Assembly: GCF_014204795.1 (NCBI RefSeq) | Contig: NZ_JACHMB010000001.1 | Coordinates: 12,304,501 to 12,368,500 of the forward strand | From: Nonomuraea jabiensis | GTDB lineage: Bacteria; Actinomycetota; Actinomycetes; Streptosporangiales; Streptosporangiaceae | Length of the DNA stretch: 64,000 bases | Reading direction: 5' to 3' | Shown: positions 8,106 through 16,288 of the stretch, one piece after another | How positions within the stretch are numbered: position 1 is the stretch's first letter | How the letters are laid out: each line of letters opens with the position of its first letter | Translations under genes and position numbers: made by a program | Notes under the pieces: model-generated | The model's database searches: none | What the model was told of the DNA's origin: nothing | Seen by the model: the letters and a program-made list of their open reading frames with translations, nothing else

Positions 8106-10940
8106 TCATCGGGGTGCTTCCACGGAGAGCGCGAACAGGTGGAGCTGCGGCCGGGTGAGCGCGGGCAGGGTGAGCGAGCGCAGCTCCCTGGCCGGGTCGA
8201 GCGCCGCCTGCACCTCGAAGAGCCCGACCCGCAGCGAGTTGGCGCCCGTACGGCCGTGGCGGTGGGTGCAGCGGATCACCTCGGAGGCCCCCGCCCCGGG
8301 CTGGCCGCCCCAGTCGGGCAGGACGAACGGCACCTGGGCGGTGGTCCCGTCGGCGTACGTGGCGGTCAGCGCGGAGGTGAGGACCCCGGAACTGGCCGCG
8401 CCCAGCAGCCGGACCTTGGCGTACTTCCCGGGCGTGACGGCGATCGGCTGCCCCTGGCCGGTGACGTTGTTCTCGACCCCGTCCCCGTACGCGGGGAAGG
8501 CGAAGCTCAGGCCCTCGTGGACGAGCGCCCCGGCGGGCGGCAGCTCCTCGGCCGGATAGGTGTAGCCGGACCCGTCGAAGTCGCCGTCCGTCATCGCCTC
8601 GTGCGTGGAGACGCCGTCGTTGTCGAAGTACGCCGACAGGTCCACCGGCGTGGTGGCGCCGGGAGGCGGGACCGGCGGCAGCCCCCAGGCGGCGCCCGGC
8701 CTGCTCACCGGCACAGGTCCGATGACCGGGTCGGGCCGCGCGCCCGCGTGGACGAGCACCTCGCTCCCCCTGCCCAGGGTGATCTCCACGACGCCCTCCC
8801 CCAGGTCCTTCACCCGGGCGGGACGGCCGTCGGGCAGCACGGCGGTGACCGGCCCGTCGAGCCCGTGCTTGAGCCTGAGCGGCGCCCCCGCCAGGCTCCT
8901 GACCCGGATGAACGAGGTGCGGCCGCCCTTGCGCACGGCCGAGACCAGGAACGCGCCCTGCGTCCGGAAGTCGTGGATCGCCACGTCGGCCCACGAGGCG
9001 GGCACCGCCGGGAAGACGCGGACGATCCCGCCCCAGCTCTGGCAGAGCATGTCGTGGAGGGACTGGGCGGCCGACAGCGGCGTCTCGATGACCGGCCCGG
9101 CCTCGGCGTAGTGGGTGTTGGCCGTGCACGGGTAGCGGCTGGCCGGGTCGAAGAACCGGTCCAGGTAGGACAGCGCGGTGTCGCCCCGGCCCATCATCGC
9201 GTAGAGCGAGGCCGCGCCGGTGTAGCTGTAGCCGCGGTGCGCGCTGGTCAGCGACTGCCAGTGGGCGACCGACTTCTCGATCAGCTCGCGCTGCTCCGGC
9301 TGGTCCCAGTTGACCAGGTAGAGGGGGTAGATCATGAGGAGGTGGGAGTAGTGGCGGTGCGACTGCGCGTACGGCGTGCCCGCGCCGATCATGAAGCCGT
9401 TGGCGTCGGCCGGGTAGTCCACGAGCGTGGCCAGCACCTCGCGCCACTTCGCCGCGAGCGGGTCGTCGATCCCGAGCCGCTCGGCCGACTCGATCAGCGT
9501 CCGGCAGCCCCATCGGATCAGCGCCAGGTCGTAGTTGGTGTCCTGGGGCGGGGTGACCGGGTACTCGGGTGAGAGCGTGCTGGGCAGGTGCAGCCTGCCG
9601 TCCGGGCCCGCGGCCAGGAAGTGCAGGTAGTAGTTGATCGCCCGCCGCAGCAGCGGGAAGACCGTGTCACGCAGCAGTTTGTCGTCCATGGTGTGCCGGT
9701 AGGTCAGCCACACGTTGTGCAGCGCCCACGTGAGGTCGCCCACCTCGGCGCCCGTGCCGGGCGTGCCGACGCTCCGGTTGCAGAACATGTCGGAGCTGCG
9801 TCCCACCCCGGCCGAGTCGGCGCGGTAGGCGGCGGGGACGTTGGCGACGAGCTGGTCGCGGTTGCGGTCGAGCGTGCTGGTGAGCGAGTCGAGCTCCAGG
9901 TGGTTGGAGCCGTGGATGAGCCAGTATTCGAGCTGCACGTTGAGGTTCCACCACACCGCCGGCCACGGGGTGGACTCCAGCCAGGGGCCGCTGGTGGCCA
10001 TGACCGGGCCGCCCGTCCGGCTGGCGGAGGCGACCTTGTAGAGCTGGATCCAGTAGAAGCTCTGCAGCCGCTGGTCGGGCAGGGAGATGAAGCTCTTGCC
10101 GTAGAAGTCGTGCCACCAGTCGCGGTGCCGCTTCTTCATGATCCCGTACGGCGGCGCGTTCCGGATCCTGGCGAGCGCGCTCTCCTGGGCCTCGGTCGCG
10201 GACGGGAAGCTGTGGCCCACGGTGACCAGGAGCGTCCCGTCCTTGACGCGGTAGGCGGTGGCGGTCTGGCCGCCGCCGGTGAGCGGCTGGAGCACCTGCT
10301 CGACGTCGCCGGCGGTCGCGGTGGTCCACGGAGGGTTGGGCGTGTAGCCGCTGGGCGGGGCCTCGGAGGCCGATCGGGGGCTGACGGCCTCCTCGGGGTG
10401 GAACGTCCAGCGGACCTGCTCCTCGCCGTCGGCCTCCGCCCTGGCGACGAGGACTTCGTCGTGGATGAACGCGGAGAAGGACAGCTTGCCCTTGTCCGTG
10501 GTGACGGTGCCGGTGACCTCGGCGTCCCACAGGCTGAGCCGCCAGTCGACGGCCGTGATCGTGCCGAGGGGGTCGAGGGTGACGTGGCCGACGGGCAGGC
10601 GGCAGGTGCCCCAGCCGCTGCCGAACTGGGGGCGGTGGTCCTGGACGCGGCCGTGCTGGACGGTGAAGCGGACCTTGTTCTGGCCGGGCTCCTGGTAGAC
10701 CATGCTGCCCAGCAGGCCGTCGCCGAGGAACGGGCCCTCGTACCAGGTCCTGGGCATCCTGCCCCAGAGCAGGTCCTGGCCTTTCATGAACTCCGCCCAG
10801 GGCACGCGCTGCCGGAGCTGCCAGCCCCGGGCCGCCCCGGCGTGCTCGGTTTGCGCGAGCGCCGGGGCGGCGGGGACGAGGGCGAGACCTAAGCCGCCGA
10901 GCACGGCGCGGCGGGTCGGGTCGTGAGAGGGGGGTGTCAT
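8106..10940 (-). CDS. Tat-exported GH95-like glycosidase with C-terminal beta-sandwich
   Basis: A 944-residue exported enzyme. The N-terminus has a Tat signal (TRRAVLGGLGLALVPAAPALA). The body matches glycoside hydrolase family 95 (alpha-L-fucosidase/galactosidase type): an N-terminal beta-domain (LGDGLLGSMVYQ), an (alpha/alpha)6 domain with WWNLNVQLEYW (the N-x-N pair), LSPEYP (general-acid Glu candidate) and SHRHYSHLLMIYPL. The last 230 residues look like an accessory beta-sandwich (VDLSAYFDNDG, GDFDGSGYTYPAEELP). ATG 10940 follows GAGGT; a GTG at 10952 is less likely. It lies 94 bp after the ABC permeases in the same direction, which suggests it trims the imported oligosaccharide outside the cell. 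Confidence 0.7.
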   Translation of the reverse strand: MTPPSHDPTRRAVLGGLGLALVPAAPALAQTEHAGAARGWQLRQRVPWAEFMKGQDLLWGRMPRTWYEGPFLGDGLLGSMVYQEPGQNKVRFTVQHGRVQDHRPQFGSGWGTCRLPVGHVTLDPLGTITAVDWRLSLWDAEVTGTVTTDKGKLSFSAFIHDEVLVARAEADGEEQVRWTFHPEEAVSPRSASEAPPSGYTPNPPWTTATAGDVEQVLQPLTGGGQTATAYRVKDGTLLVTVGHSFPSATEAQESALARIRNAPPYGIMKKRHRDWWHDFYGKSFISLPDQRLQSFYWIQLYKVASASRTGGPVMATSGPWLESTPWPAVWWNLNVQLEYWLIHGSNHLELDSLTSTLDRNRDQLVANVPAAYRADSAGVGRSSDMFCNRSVGTPGTGAEVGDLTWALHNVWLTYRHTMDDKLLRDTVFPLLRRAINYYLHFLAAGPDGRLHLPSTLSPEYPVTPPQDTNYDLALIRWGCRTLIESAERLGIDDPLAAKWREVLATLVDYPADANGFMIGAGTPYAQSHRHYSHLLMIYPLYLVNWDQPEQRELIEKSVAHWQSLTSAHRGYSYTGAASLYAMMGRGDTALSYLDRFFDPASRYPCTANTHYAEAGPVIETPLSAAQSLHDMLCQSWGGIVRVFPAVPASWADVAIHDFRTQGAFLVSAVRKGGRTSFIRVRSLAGAPLRLKHGLDGPVTAVLPDGRPARVKDLGEGVVEITLGRGSEVLVHAGARPDPVIGPVPVSRPGAAWGLPPVPPPGATTPVDLSAYFDNDGVSTHEAMTDGDFDGSGYTYPAEELPPAGALVHEGLSFAFPAYGDGVENNVTGQGQPIAVTPGKYAKVRLLGAASSGVLTSALTATYADGTTAQVPFVLPDWGGQPGAGASEVIRCTHRHGRTGANSLRVGLFEVQAALDPARELRSLTLPALTRPQLHLFALSVEAPR

Positions 10941-11034
10941 ACGGGACCTCACAGACGAGACATCGGGTCTTTCGCCTGTATGACACGCAAGATGACCTTA
11001 GTCAAGGGCGGTCAACCGAAATTCATCGGATGCA

Positions 11035-11871
11035 TCACCCCTTAACGGCGCCCGCGGTGAGCCCTTCGACGATGTAGCGGCGGATGGCGGCGAACAGGAC
11101 GAGGGTCGGCAGCACCGAGATCACGGTGGCCGCGGCCATGGAACCCCAGTCGATGTCGTACTGGGTGATGAAGGAGTTCATGGCGACCGGGATGGTCTTG
11201 GCGTCCTCGCTGTCGATGAACGTGATCGCCAGGAACAGCTCGTTCCAGCACTGCACGAACGCGAAGATGAACGTGGCCGCGATGCCCGGCAGCATGACCG
11301 GGATGACGACGCGCACCATGGCCACCAGCCGCGAGGCGCCGTCCACCTGCGCGGCCTCCTCCAGCGCGACCGGCACCCGCTCGTAGAAGCCGCGCATGAT
11401 GATCGTGGAGAACGGCACCAGCATGGCCACGTACACCAGCATCAGCCCGGCCAGCCGGTTGAGCAGGTCGAGGTCGGACATCAGCAGGTAGAGCGGGCCG
11501 AGCGCGATGAACAGCGGGATCATCTGCGTGACCAGGAACGCCAGCATCAGCGCGCCCCTGCCGGGGAAGGCGAAGCGGGCGAGGGTGTAGCCGCCCAGCA
11601 CGCCGATCGCGGTCACCACGCCGGCCGCGACGAGCGAGACGAGCAGGCTGTTCAGCAGGTACGCGCCGAAGTCCGCGAACGAGAACAGCTCCGCGTAGTG
11701 CTCGAAGGTCACGTTGCCCGGCCAGTACCTGAGGGGCATCGAGAAGATCTCGGACTTGGGCTTGAGCGAGGTGACGACGATCCAGTAGAGGGGGAAAAGG
11801 GTGATCAGCAGCCAGGCGCCCAGCACGACGACCTTGACCGCCGTCTGCAACAGGGTCGCGACACGTCTCAT
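11035..11871 (-). CDS. Carbohydrate ABC transporter permease (MalG/CUT1 type)
   Basis: A 278-residue permease with six membrane segments and the EAA loop EEAAQVDGASRLVAMVRVVIPVMLPG (about residue 190) that docks the shared ATPase. It ends in the usual GLTAGAVKG. Its ATG overlaps the stop of the other permease (ATGA). No ATPase gene is present in the operon, as is common for actinobacterial CUT1 systems that share an MsiK-type ATPase encoded elsewhere. Confidence 0.9.
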   Translation of the reverse strand: MRRVATLLQTAVKVVVLGAWLLITLFPLYWIVVTSLKPKSEIFSMPLRYWPGNVTFEHYAELFSFADFGAYLLNSLLVSLVAAGVVTAIGVLGGYTLARFAFPGRGALMLAFLVTQMIPLFIALGPLYLLMSDLDLLNRLAGLMLVYVAMLVPFSTIIMRGFYERVPVALEEAAQVDGASRLVAMVRVVIPVMLPGIAATFIFAFVQCWNELFLAITFIDSEDAKTIPVAMNSFITQYDIDWGSMAAATVISVLPTLVLFAAIRRYIVEGLTAGAVKG

Positions 11872-12752
11872 CTGGATTTCTCGAATCTCGTCGCGTTCAG
11901 GTAGAAGACGCTGAAGGACAGCAGCAGGCCCAGGATGAGCAGGCCCACCGCGCCCGCGCGGCCGTAGTCGCCGCCGATGACCTGCTGGATGAGGAAGGTC
12001 GTGATGATGTCGGTGCCGCCGGCCGGGCCGCCGCCGGTCATCGAGTAGATGAGGTCGGGGAAGTTGAGGATCCAGATGATCCGCAGCAGCACGATGAGGG
12101 CGAGCGTGGGCCGGATGTGCGGCAGCGTCACGTGCCAGAACTGCCGCAGCCGCGACGCGCCGTCCACGGCCGCCGCCTCGTACAGCTCCTTCGGCACCGA
12201 CTGCAGGGCGGCCATGATCATGATGGCGAAGAACGTGACGCCGTACCAGATATTCGCCACGATCACCGACGTCATCGCCCACCCGGGCGTGGCCAGGAAG
12301 CCGATGCGCTGGTCGATGAGGCCGGTCTTGAGCAGCAGGTCGTTGATCACGCCGAACTGCCCGTTGAACATCCACCGCCACAGCAGCCCGATCAGGAACC
12401 CCGACATGGCCCAGGGGAAGAACACCCACGCCTGGTAGAGGCCCCGGCCGCGGAAGTGCCGGCGCAGCAGCAGCGCCAGCCCGAAGCCCAGGAAGAACTG
12501 GAAGAACAGCGAGACGACCACCCACGTGCCGGTGTTGCGCAGCGCGGTCCAGAACCGGTCCTCCGACAGGACGGCCCGGAAGTTCTCCAGGCCGACGAAG
12601 GGCGTCGAGGTGATGTCGAACAGGTTGTAGCGCTGGAAGGCGATGACCGTGCCGCGGATCATCGGGTAGTACGTGAACAGGGCCACGAAGACCACGCCGG
12701 GCAGCAGGCACAGGGCGATGAACCTGGCCCGGCGGGCGGTGAAGAGCCTCAT
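11868..12752 (-). CDS. Carbohydrate ABC transporter permease (MalF/CUT1 type)
   Basis: A 294-residue permease. An N-terminal anchor (FIALCLLPGVVFVALFTYYP) is followed by five further membrane segments and the EAA loop YEAAAVDGASRLRQFWHVTLP (about residue 193). It overlaps the substrate-binding lipoprotein gene upstream and the second permease downstream by 4 bp each, so the three are one translation-coupled unit. Confidence 0.9.
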   Translation of the reverse strand: MRLFTARRARFIALCLLPGVVFVALFTYYPMIRGTVIAFQRYNLFDITSTPFVGLENFRAVLSEDRFWTALRNTGTWVVVSLFFQFFLGFGLALLLRRHFRGRGLYQAWVFFPWAMSGFLIGLLWRWMFNGQFGVINDLLLKTGLIDQRIGFLATPGWAMTSVIVANIWYGVTFFAIMIMAALQSVPKELYEAAAVDGASRLRQFWHVTLPHIRPTLALIVLLRIIWILNFPDLIYSMTGGGPAGGTDIITTFLIQQVIGGDYGRAGAVGLLILGLLLSFSVFYLNATRFEKSR

Positions 12753-14005
12753 GAGACCTTCTTGGCCTGGTCCGTCCAGAAGGCGTCCCACGACTTGAGC
12801 ACCTCGGCCGTGGTCTTCTTGCCAGTGATCAGGGCCTGGACGTCACGGTCGGAGTCGACGAGGAACTGGCTCCAGCCCGGGTAGTCGACGGGCCTGATCG
12901 TGATCACCTGCTTGGGGTCCTGCTGGGCCTGCAGGTACGCCTTCCACGCGCCCTGCGAGAACTGCGGGTCGCTCTGGGCCTGCTTGGAGATCGGGATGAG
13001 CGAGTTGCCCTTGGCGAAGGCGATGCTCTGCTTGGCCTCCGACAGGAACTGGACCAGCTTGACCGCCTCCTTCGGGTGCTTGGTGAACGAGGTGGCGCCC
13101 CATCCGGCGTAGCCGACGGGCTGGAAGGCGTATCCGGTTGGGCCCTTGGGGATGGGGGCCGTCGACCAGGCCGTCATGCCGCTCTCCTGGACCGTCTTGA
13201 TCACCTCGGGGTCCTGGATGAGCATGCCGGTGACGCCCGAGGTGAACCCCTGGACCATCTCGGGGTAGCCCCAGGAGACGGAGTCGGGCGGCGACGCCTC
13301 CTTGAAGATCTTCACGTAGAGGTCCATGGCCTGGGCGGCCTCGGGGGTGGAGAAGATCGTCCGTTTGTCCTTGAGATAGAACGATTTTTCGGGATTCAGG
13401 GCTTCGCCGTTGTACGCGCTGACCATCATGACCGCGTAGTCGGCCCCGCCCTTGCCGCCCCGGAACGAGTAGCCGAACCGGTCGCCCGAGGTCATCTTCT
13501 TGCCGGCCTCGTAGAGCTCCTGCCAGGTGGCCGGCGGCTGCGTCATGCCCCAGTCCGTACGGTAGAAGATCGTGCGCTCGTAGAAGCCGTACGGGATCAG
13601 GTACGCCTTGCCGCCGACCTCGACGGCCTTCTTCTGGGCCAGCTCGGTCAGGTCCGACCAGCCGGGCCACTGCGTGGTGGGCAGCTCGGCCAGCCAGCCG
13701 TTGTTGGAGAAGGACTTGGCCGTGTGGTCGCGCACTTCCAGCACGTCCAGGTCCTTCTTGGTCTGCAGGATCTGGGTGATCTTCTGGTCGGCGCTGTCGA
13801 GCGGGGGCGAGATCAGCTCCACCTTGATGCCCGGGTTGGCCTTCTCGAAGTCCTTCAGCAGCGTTTTGATGAGCTTCGTGCGTTCGGGACTGGTCAGGCT
13901 CTCGATCATGCGGAGCCGTACCTCGCCGGGGGACGACGAGCCGGAGCCGCAGCCCGCGAGCAAGAGCGTGGCGGCGACCCCGGCCGCCAGGAGGGGGGTT
14001 CTCAT
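12749..14005 (-). CDS. Extracellular solute-binding lipoprotein, family 1
   Basis: A 418-residue lipoprotein with lipobox LLAGC (Cys about 19) and a Gly/Ser linker. Family-1 features: TKLIKTLLKDFEKANPGIKVELI, LAELPTTQWPGW, and GKAYLIPYGFYERTIFYRTDW. It captures a sugar, probably an oligosaccharide, for the two downstream permeases. ATG 14005 has GGAGG at good spacing. A LacI-type operator (14024-14035) lies immediately upstream, in the short gap after the lyase-like gene, so the importer has its own regulated promoter. Confidence 0.9.
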   Translation of the reverse strand: MRTPLLAAGVAATLLLAGCGSGSSSPGEVRLRMIESLTSPERTKLIKTLLKDFEKANPGIKVELISPPLDSADQKITQILQTKKDLDVLEVRDHTAKSFSNNGWLAELPTTQWPGWSDLTELAQKKAVEVGGKAYLIPYGFYERTIFYRTDWGMTQPPATWQELYEAGKKMTSGDRFGYSFRGGKGGADYAVMMVSAYNGEALNPEKSFYLKDKRTIFSTPEAAQAMDLYVKIFKEASPPDSVSWGYPEMVQGFTSGVTGMLIQDPEVIKTVQESGMTAWSTAPIPKGPTGYAFQPVGYAGWGATSFTKHPKEAVKLVQFLSEAKQSIAFAKGNSLIPISKQAQSDPQFSQGAWKAYLQAQQDPKQVITIRPVDYPGWSQFLVDSDRDVQALITGKKTTAEVLKSWDAFWTDQAKKVS

Positions 14006-14023
14006 GCTGAGCCTCCAGCTTCA

Positions 14024-14035
14024 GACAGCGCTGTC
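14024..14035. promoter_or_regulatory. LacI-type operator GACAGCGCTGTC
   Basis: A perfect 12-bp palindrome with the central CG typical of LacI-family operators; TGACAGCGCTGTCT on the minus strand. It lies 18 bp upstream of the solute-binding protein start and just after a TTGACT that may be a -35. Confidence 0.7.
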
Positions 14036-14037
14036 AG

Positions 14038-15201
14038 TCAAGCTAGGCGACCGACCCCCTCCAGCGCTAGACCGAGATCCTTGATCAACGTGTCCGCGGG
14101 CTCCAGGCCGACCGAGAGCCGCACGAGGCCCACGGGGATGCCCATGGTGGCCCGCACGCTCTCCTCGGTGGACAGGGCGGGGGCGTTCACCAGGCTCTCA
14201 AACCCACCCCAAGACACCCCAATCCTGAAATGTTGCAACTTGTCGAGGAAGAGTCCGACCTCCTCGCGCGACTCCGTGTCCAGCACGAGGCTGAACAGGC
14301 TGGAGAACCCCGACATCTGCCGCTTGGCGATGTCGTGCCCCGGATGGGACGGCAGGCCGGGGTGGTTCACCGCCCGCACGGCCGGATGCCCGGTCAGGAA
14401 CCCGGCCACGGCCAGCCCCCGCTCCTGGTGCGCGGCCATCCGCACGGGCAGCGTGCGCAGCCCCTTGATCACCTTGGCCGCGTCGTGCGGCGACATGGCG
14501 GCCCCGTACAGCTGGTACTCGGTCAGCGCCAGCGGCCTGATCAGCCGGGACGGGCCCACCACGACGCCGCCCACGAGGTCGCTGTGCCCGCCGATGTACT
14601 TCGACAGCGAGTGCACGACGAGATCGACGCCCATGGTCAGCGGCTTCTGGAAGATCGGCGTGGACCAGGTGTTGTCCATCACGCTCACCAGGCCGCGCTC
14701 CCGCGCCCACGCCGTGACTTCGGCGATGTCGACCACGGCGTAGGCCATGTAGGACGGCGACTCGAAGTAGAGTAGACGGGTGCTGGCCCTGATAGCGCTG
14801 TCACACTCCGCGAGGTCGTTCACGTGCGTATGCGTGACCCCGAACTTCTCCAGGTAGCGCAGGAACTGGGTGGTGGGCCCGTACACTGCGCCCAGCACCA
14901 GCACGTGATCCCCGGCCTTGACGAGCGAGGAGATGGTCGCCGAGATGGCCCCCATTCCCGACCCGAAACACTTGGCACGCTCTCCCCGCTCGAGCGCGGC
15001 GAGCTTACGCTGAGCGAGATCGACCGTCGGGTTGGTCCCCCGCCAGTAGACGTACCTCTCGTCCTCGCTCCTGATCGCCTCGCCGAGCTCCTGCGCGGTC
15101 CTGAACGTGAACAGCGAGTTCTCGAACACCGGCGGGTTGACCGCGCCCAACGCCCAGGGCTCGTCCTCGCCCAACCGGCCACAGATCCATTCGTCATCCA
15201 T
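14038..15201 (-). CDS. Cystathionine gamma/beta-lyase-like PLP enzyme (Cys/Met metabolism family)
   Basis: A 387-residue fold-type I PLP enzyme. Seen: YWRGTNPTVDLAQRKLAALE, the cofactor region CFGSGMGAIS, MDNTWSTPIFQKPL with the PLP-binding Asp, and VHSLSKYIGGHSDLVGG containing the Schiff-base Lys (about residue 200). Family members cleave or form C-S bonds in cystathionine, methionine or cysteine. Placement between a LacI regulator and a sugar importer is unusual. Its start is only 11 bp from the divergent lacI start, so promoters must reach into the neighbouring coding regions. The substrate is uncertain. Confidence 0.82.
   Translation of the reverse strand: MDDEWICGRLGEDEPWALGAVNPPVFENSLFTFRTAQELGEAIRSEDERYVYWRGTNPTVDLAQRKLAALERGERAKCFGSGMGAISATISSLVKAGDHVLVLGAVYGPTTQFLRYLEKFGVTHTHVNDLAECDSAIRASTRLLYFESPSYMAYAVVDIAEVTAWARERGLVSVMDNTWSTPIFQKPLTMGVDLVVHSLSKYIGGHSDLVGGVVVGPSRLIRPLALTEYQLYGAAMSPHDAAKVIKGLRTLPVRMAAHQERGLAVAGFLTGHPAVRAVNHPGLPSHPGHDIAKRQMSGFSSLFSLVLDTESREEVGLFLDKLQHFRIGVSWGGFESLVNAPALSTEESVRATMGIPVGLVRLSVGLEPADTLIKDLGLALEGVGRLA
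14790..14803. promoter_or_regulatory. Second LacI-type operator inside the lyase-like gene
   Basis: TGATAGCGCTGTCA matches the palindrome TGACAGCGCTGTCA at 13 of 14 positions. It is 767 bp from the first operator (centre to centre) and about 410 bp inside the coding sequence, a plausible auxiliary site for looping. Confidence 0.45.
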
Positions 15202-15212
15202 GGGGGCAGACT

Positions 15213-16247
15213 ATGACAGCCAGGGATCTGGGTGACCGGGCGGCCTCGCGCGGTGCGACCGCTCGCAAGCCGACCATGGCCGACGTGGCCCGCCACGCGG
15301 GCGTGAGCCTCAAGACCGTCTCCCGCGTGGTCAACCAGGAGCCGCACGTCCGGGCCTCGCTGCAGGAGCGCGTGCAGGCGGCCATCAGCGCGCTCGGCTA
15401 CCGCCGCAACGAGGCCGCCGCCCGCCTGGCCAGGGGCGCGACCATGCTGACGCTCGGGCTGGTGATGGAGAACATCTCCAACGAGTTCTACTCCCGCCTG
15501 GCCGCCGCCGTGGAGTCCGCCGCGGCCCGGTACGAGGCGCTGGTGGTGTTCGGCTCGTACGAGGAGAGCGCCGACAAGGAGCGCATGCTCGTCGAGTCCA
15601 TGTACGCGCGCGGCGTCGACTCCCTCATCGTCGTCCCCTCGGCGGCCGATCACTCGTGGCTGGCCGAGCACGCCTCGCTCACCACGGTGTTCGTGGACCG
15701 CGTCCCCCCGGGCCTGGAGTCGGCGGACGTGGTGCTGCTGGACGACGTGCGGGGCGGCCGGGCCGCGACCGAGCACCTGCTGGCCCGCGGCCACCGCCGG
15801 ATCGCGCTGGTCTCCGACGACGAGGGCATCAGCTCGGTGCACGACCGCGCGACCGGCTACCGCGCGGCCCTGCGCGCGGCCGGGCTGGCGGCCGACGACG
15901 CGCTGACGGTCCGCGGCCTCTTCGACCCGTGGCGGGTCTCCCACGAGGTGAGCCGCCTCCTGGACCTGCCCGACCCGCCGACGGCCTTCTTCGCCACCAA
16001 CAACCGCGCCGCGATCGGCATCCTGCAGGCGCTGCGGGAACGTCCGGAGCGGCCCGCGTACGTGAGCTTCGACGACTTCGCCCTGGCCGACGTGTTCAAC
16101 CCGGGGGTGACGGTGGTCCGCTACGACACGGCTCGCCTGGCCCGCAGCGCGGTGGACCTGCTGCTGAACCCGTCGCCGTCGCCCCGCCGCGTCAAGGTCC
16201 CGGTCGAGCTGGTGGCCAGAGGCTCGGGAGAGCTGCCGCCCTCCTGA
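15213..16247 (+). CDS. LacI family transcriptional repressor
   Basis: A 344-residue regulator. HTH: TMADVARHAGVSLKTVSRVVNQEPHV (about residues 21-46), hinge about RLARGATMLTLGLV, then a periplasmic-binding-protein-like domain (LVMENISNEFYSRL, GVDSLIVVPSA, DDVRGGRAATEHLLARGHRRIALVSD). It probably controls the adjacent importer and lyase-like gene through the GACAGCGCTGTC-type sites; a half site TGACAGC overlaps its own start codon (15214-15220). ATG 15213 follows GGGGGCAG. Confidence 0.88.
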   Translation: MTARDLGDRAASRGATARKPTMADVARHAGVSLKTVSRVVNQEPHVRASLQERVQAAISALGYRRNEAAARLARGATMLTLGLVMENISNEFYSRLAAAVESAAARYEALVVFGSYEESADKERMLVESMYARGVDSLIVVPSAADHSWLAEHASLTTVFVDRVPPGLESADVVLLDDVRGGRAATEHLLARGHRRIALVSDDEGISSVHDRATGYRAALRAAGLAADDALTVRGLFDPWRVSHEVSRLLDLPDPPTAFFATNNRAAIGILQALRERPERPAYVSFDDFALADVFNPGVTVVRYDTARLARSAVDLLLNPSPSPRRVKVPVELVARGSGELPPS

Positions 16248-16276
16248 ACACCGTGCGTGAGCGGCGCTCATCTCGC

Positions 16277-16282
16277 TAGGGT
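16277..16282 (+). promoter_or_regulatory. -10 (TAGGGT), leaderless start
   Basis: TAGGGT ends 6 nt before GTG 16289; no Shine-Dalgarno is present. Confidence 0.5.
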
Positions 16283-16288
16283 CGAGGT

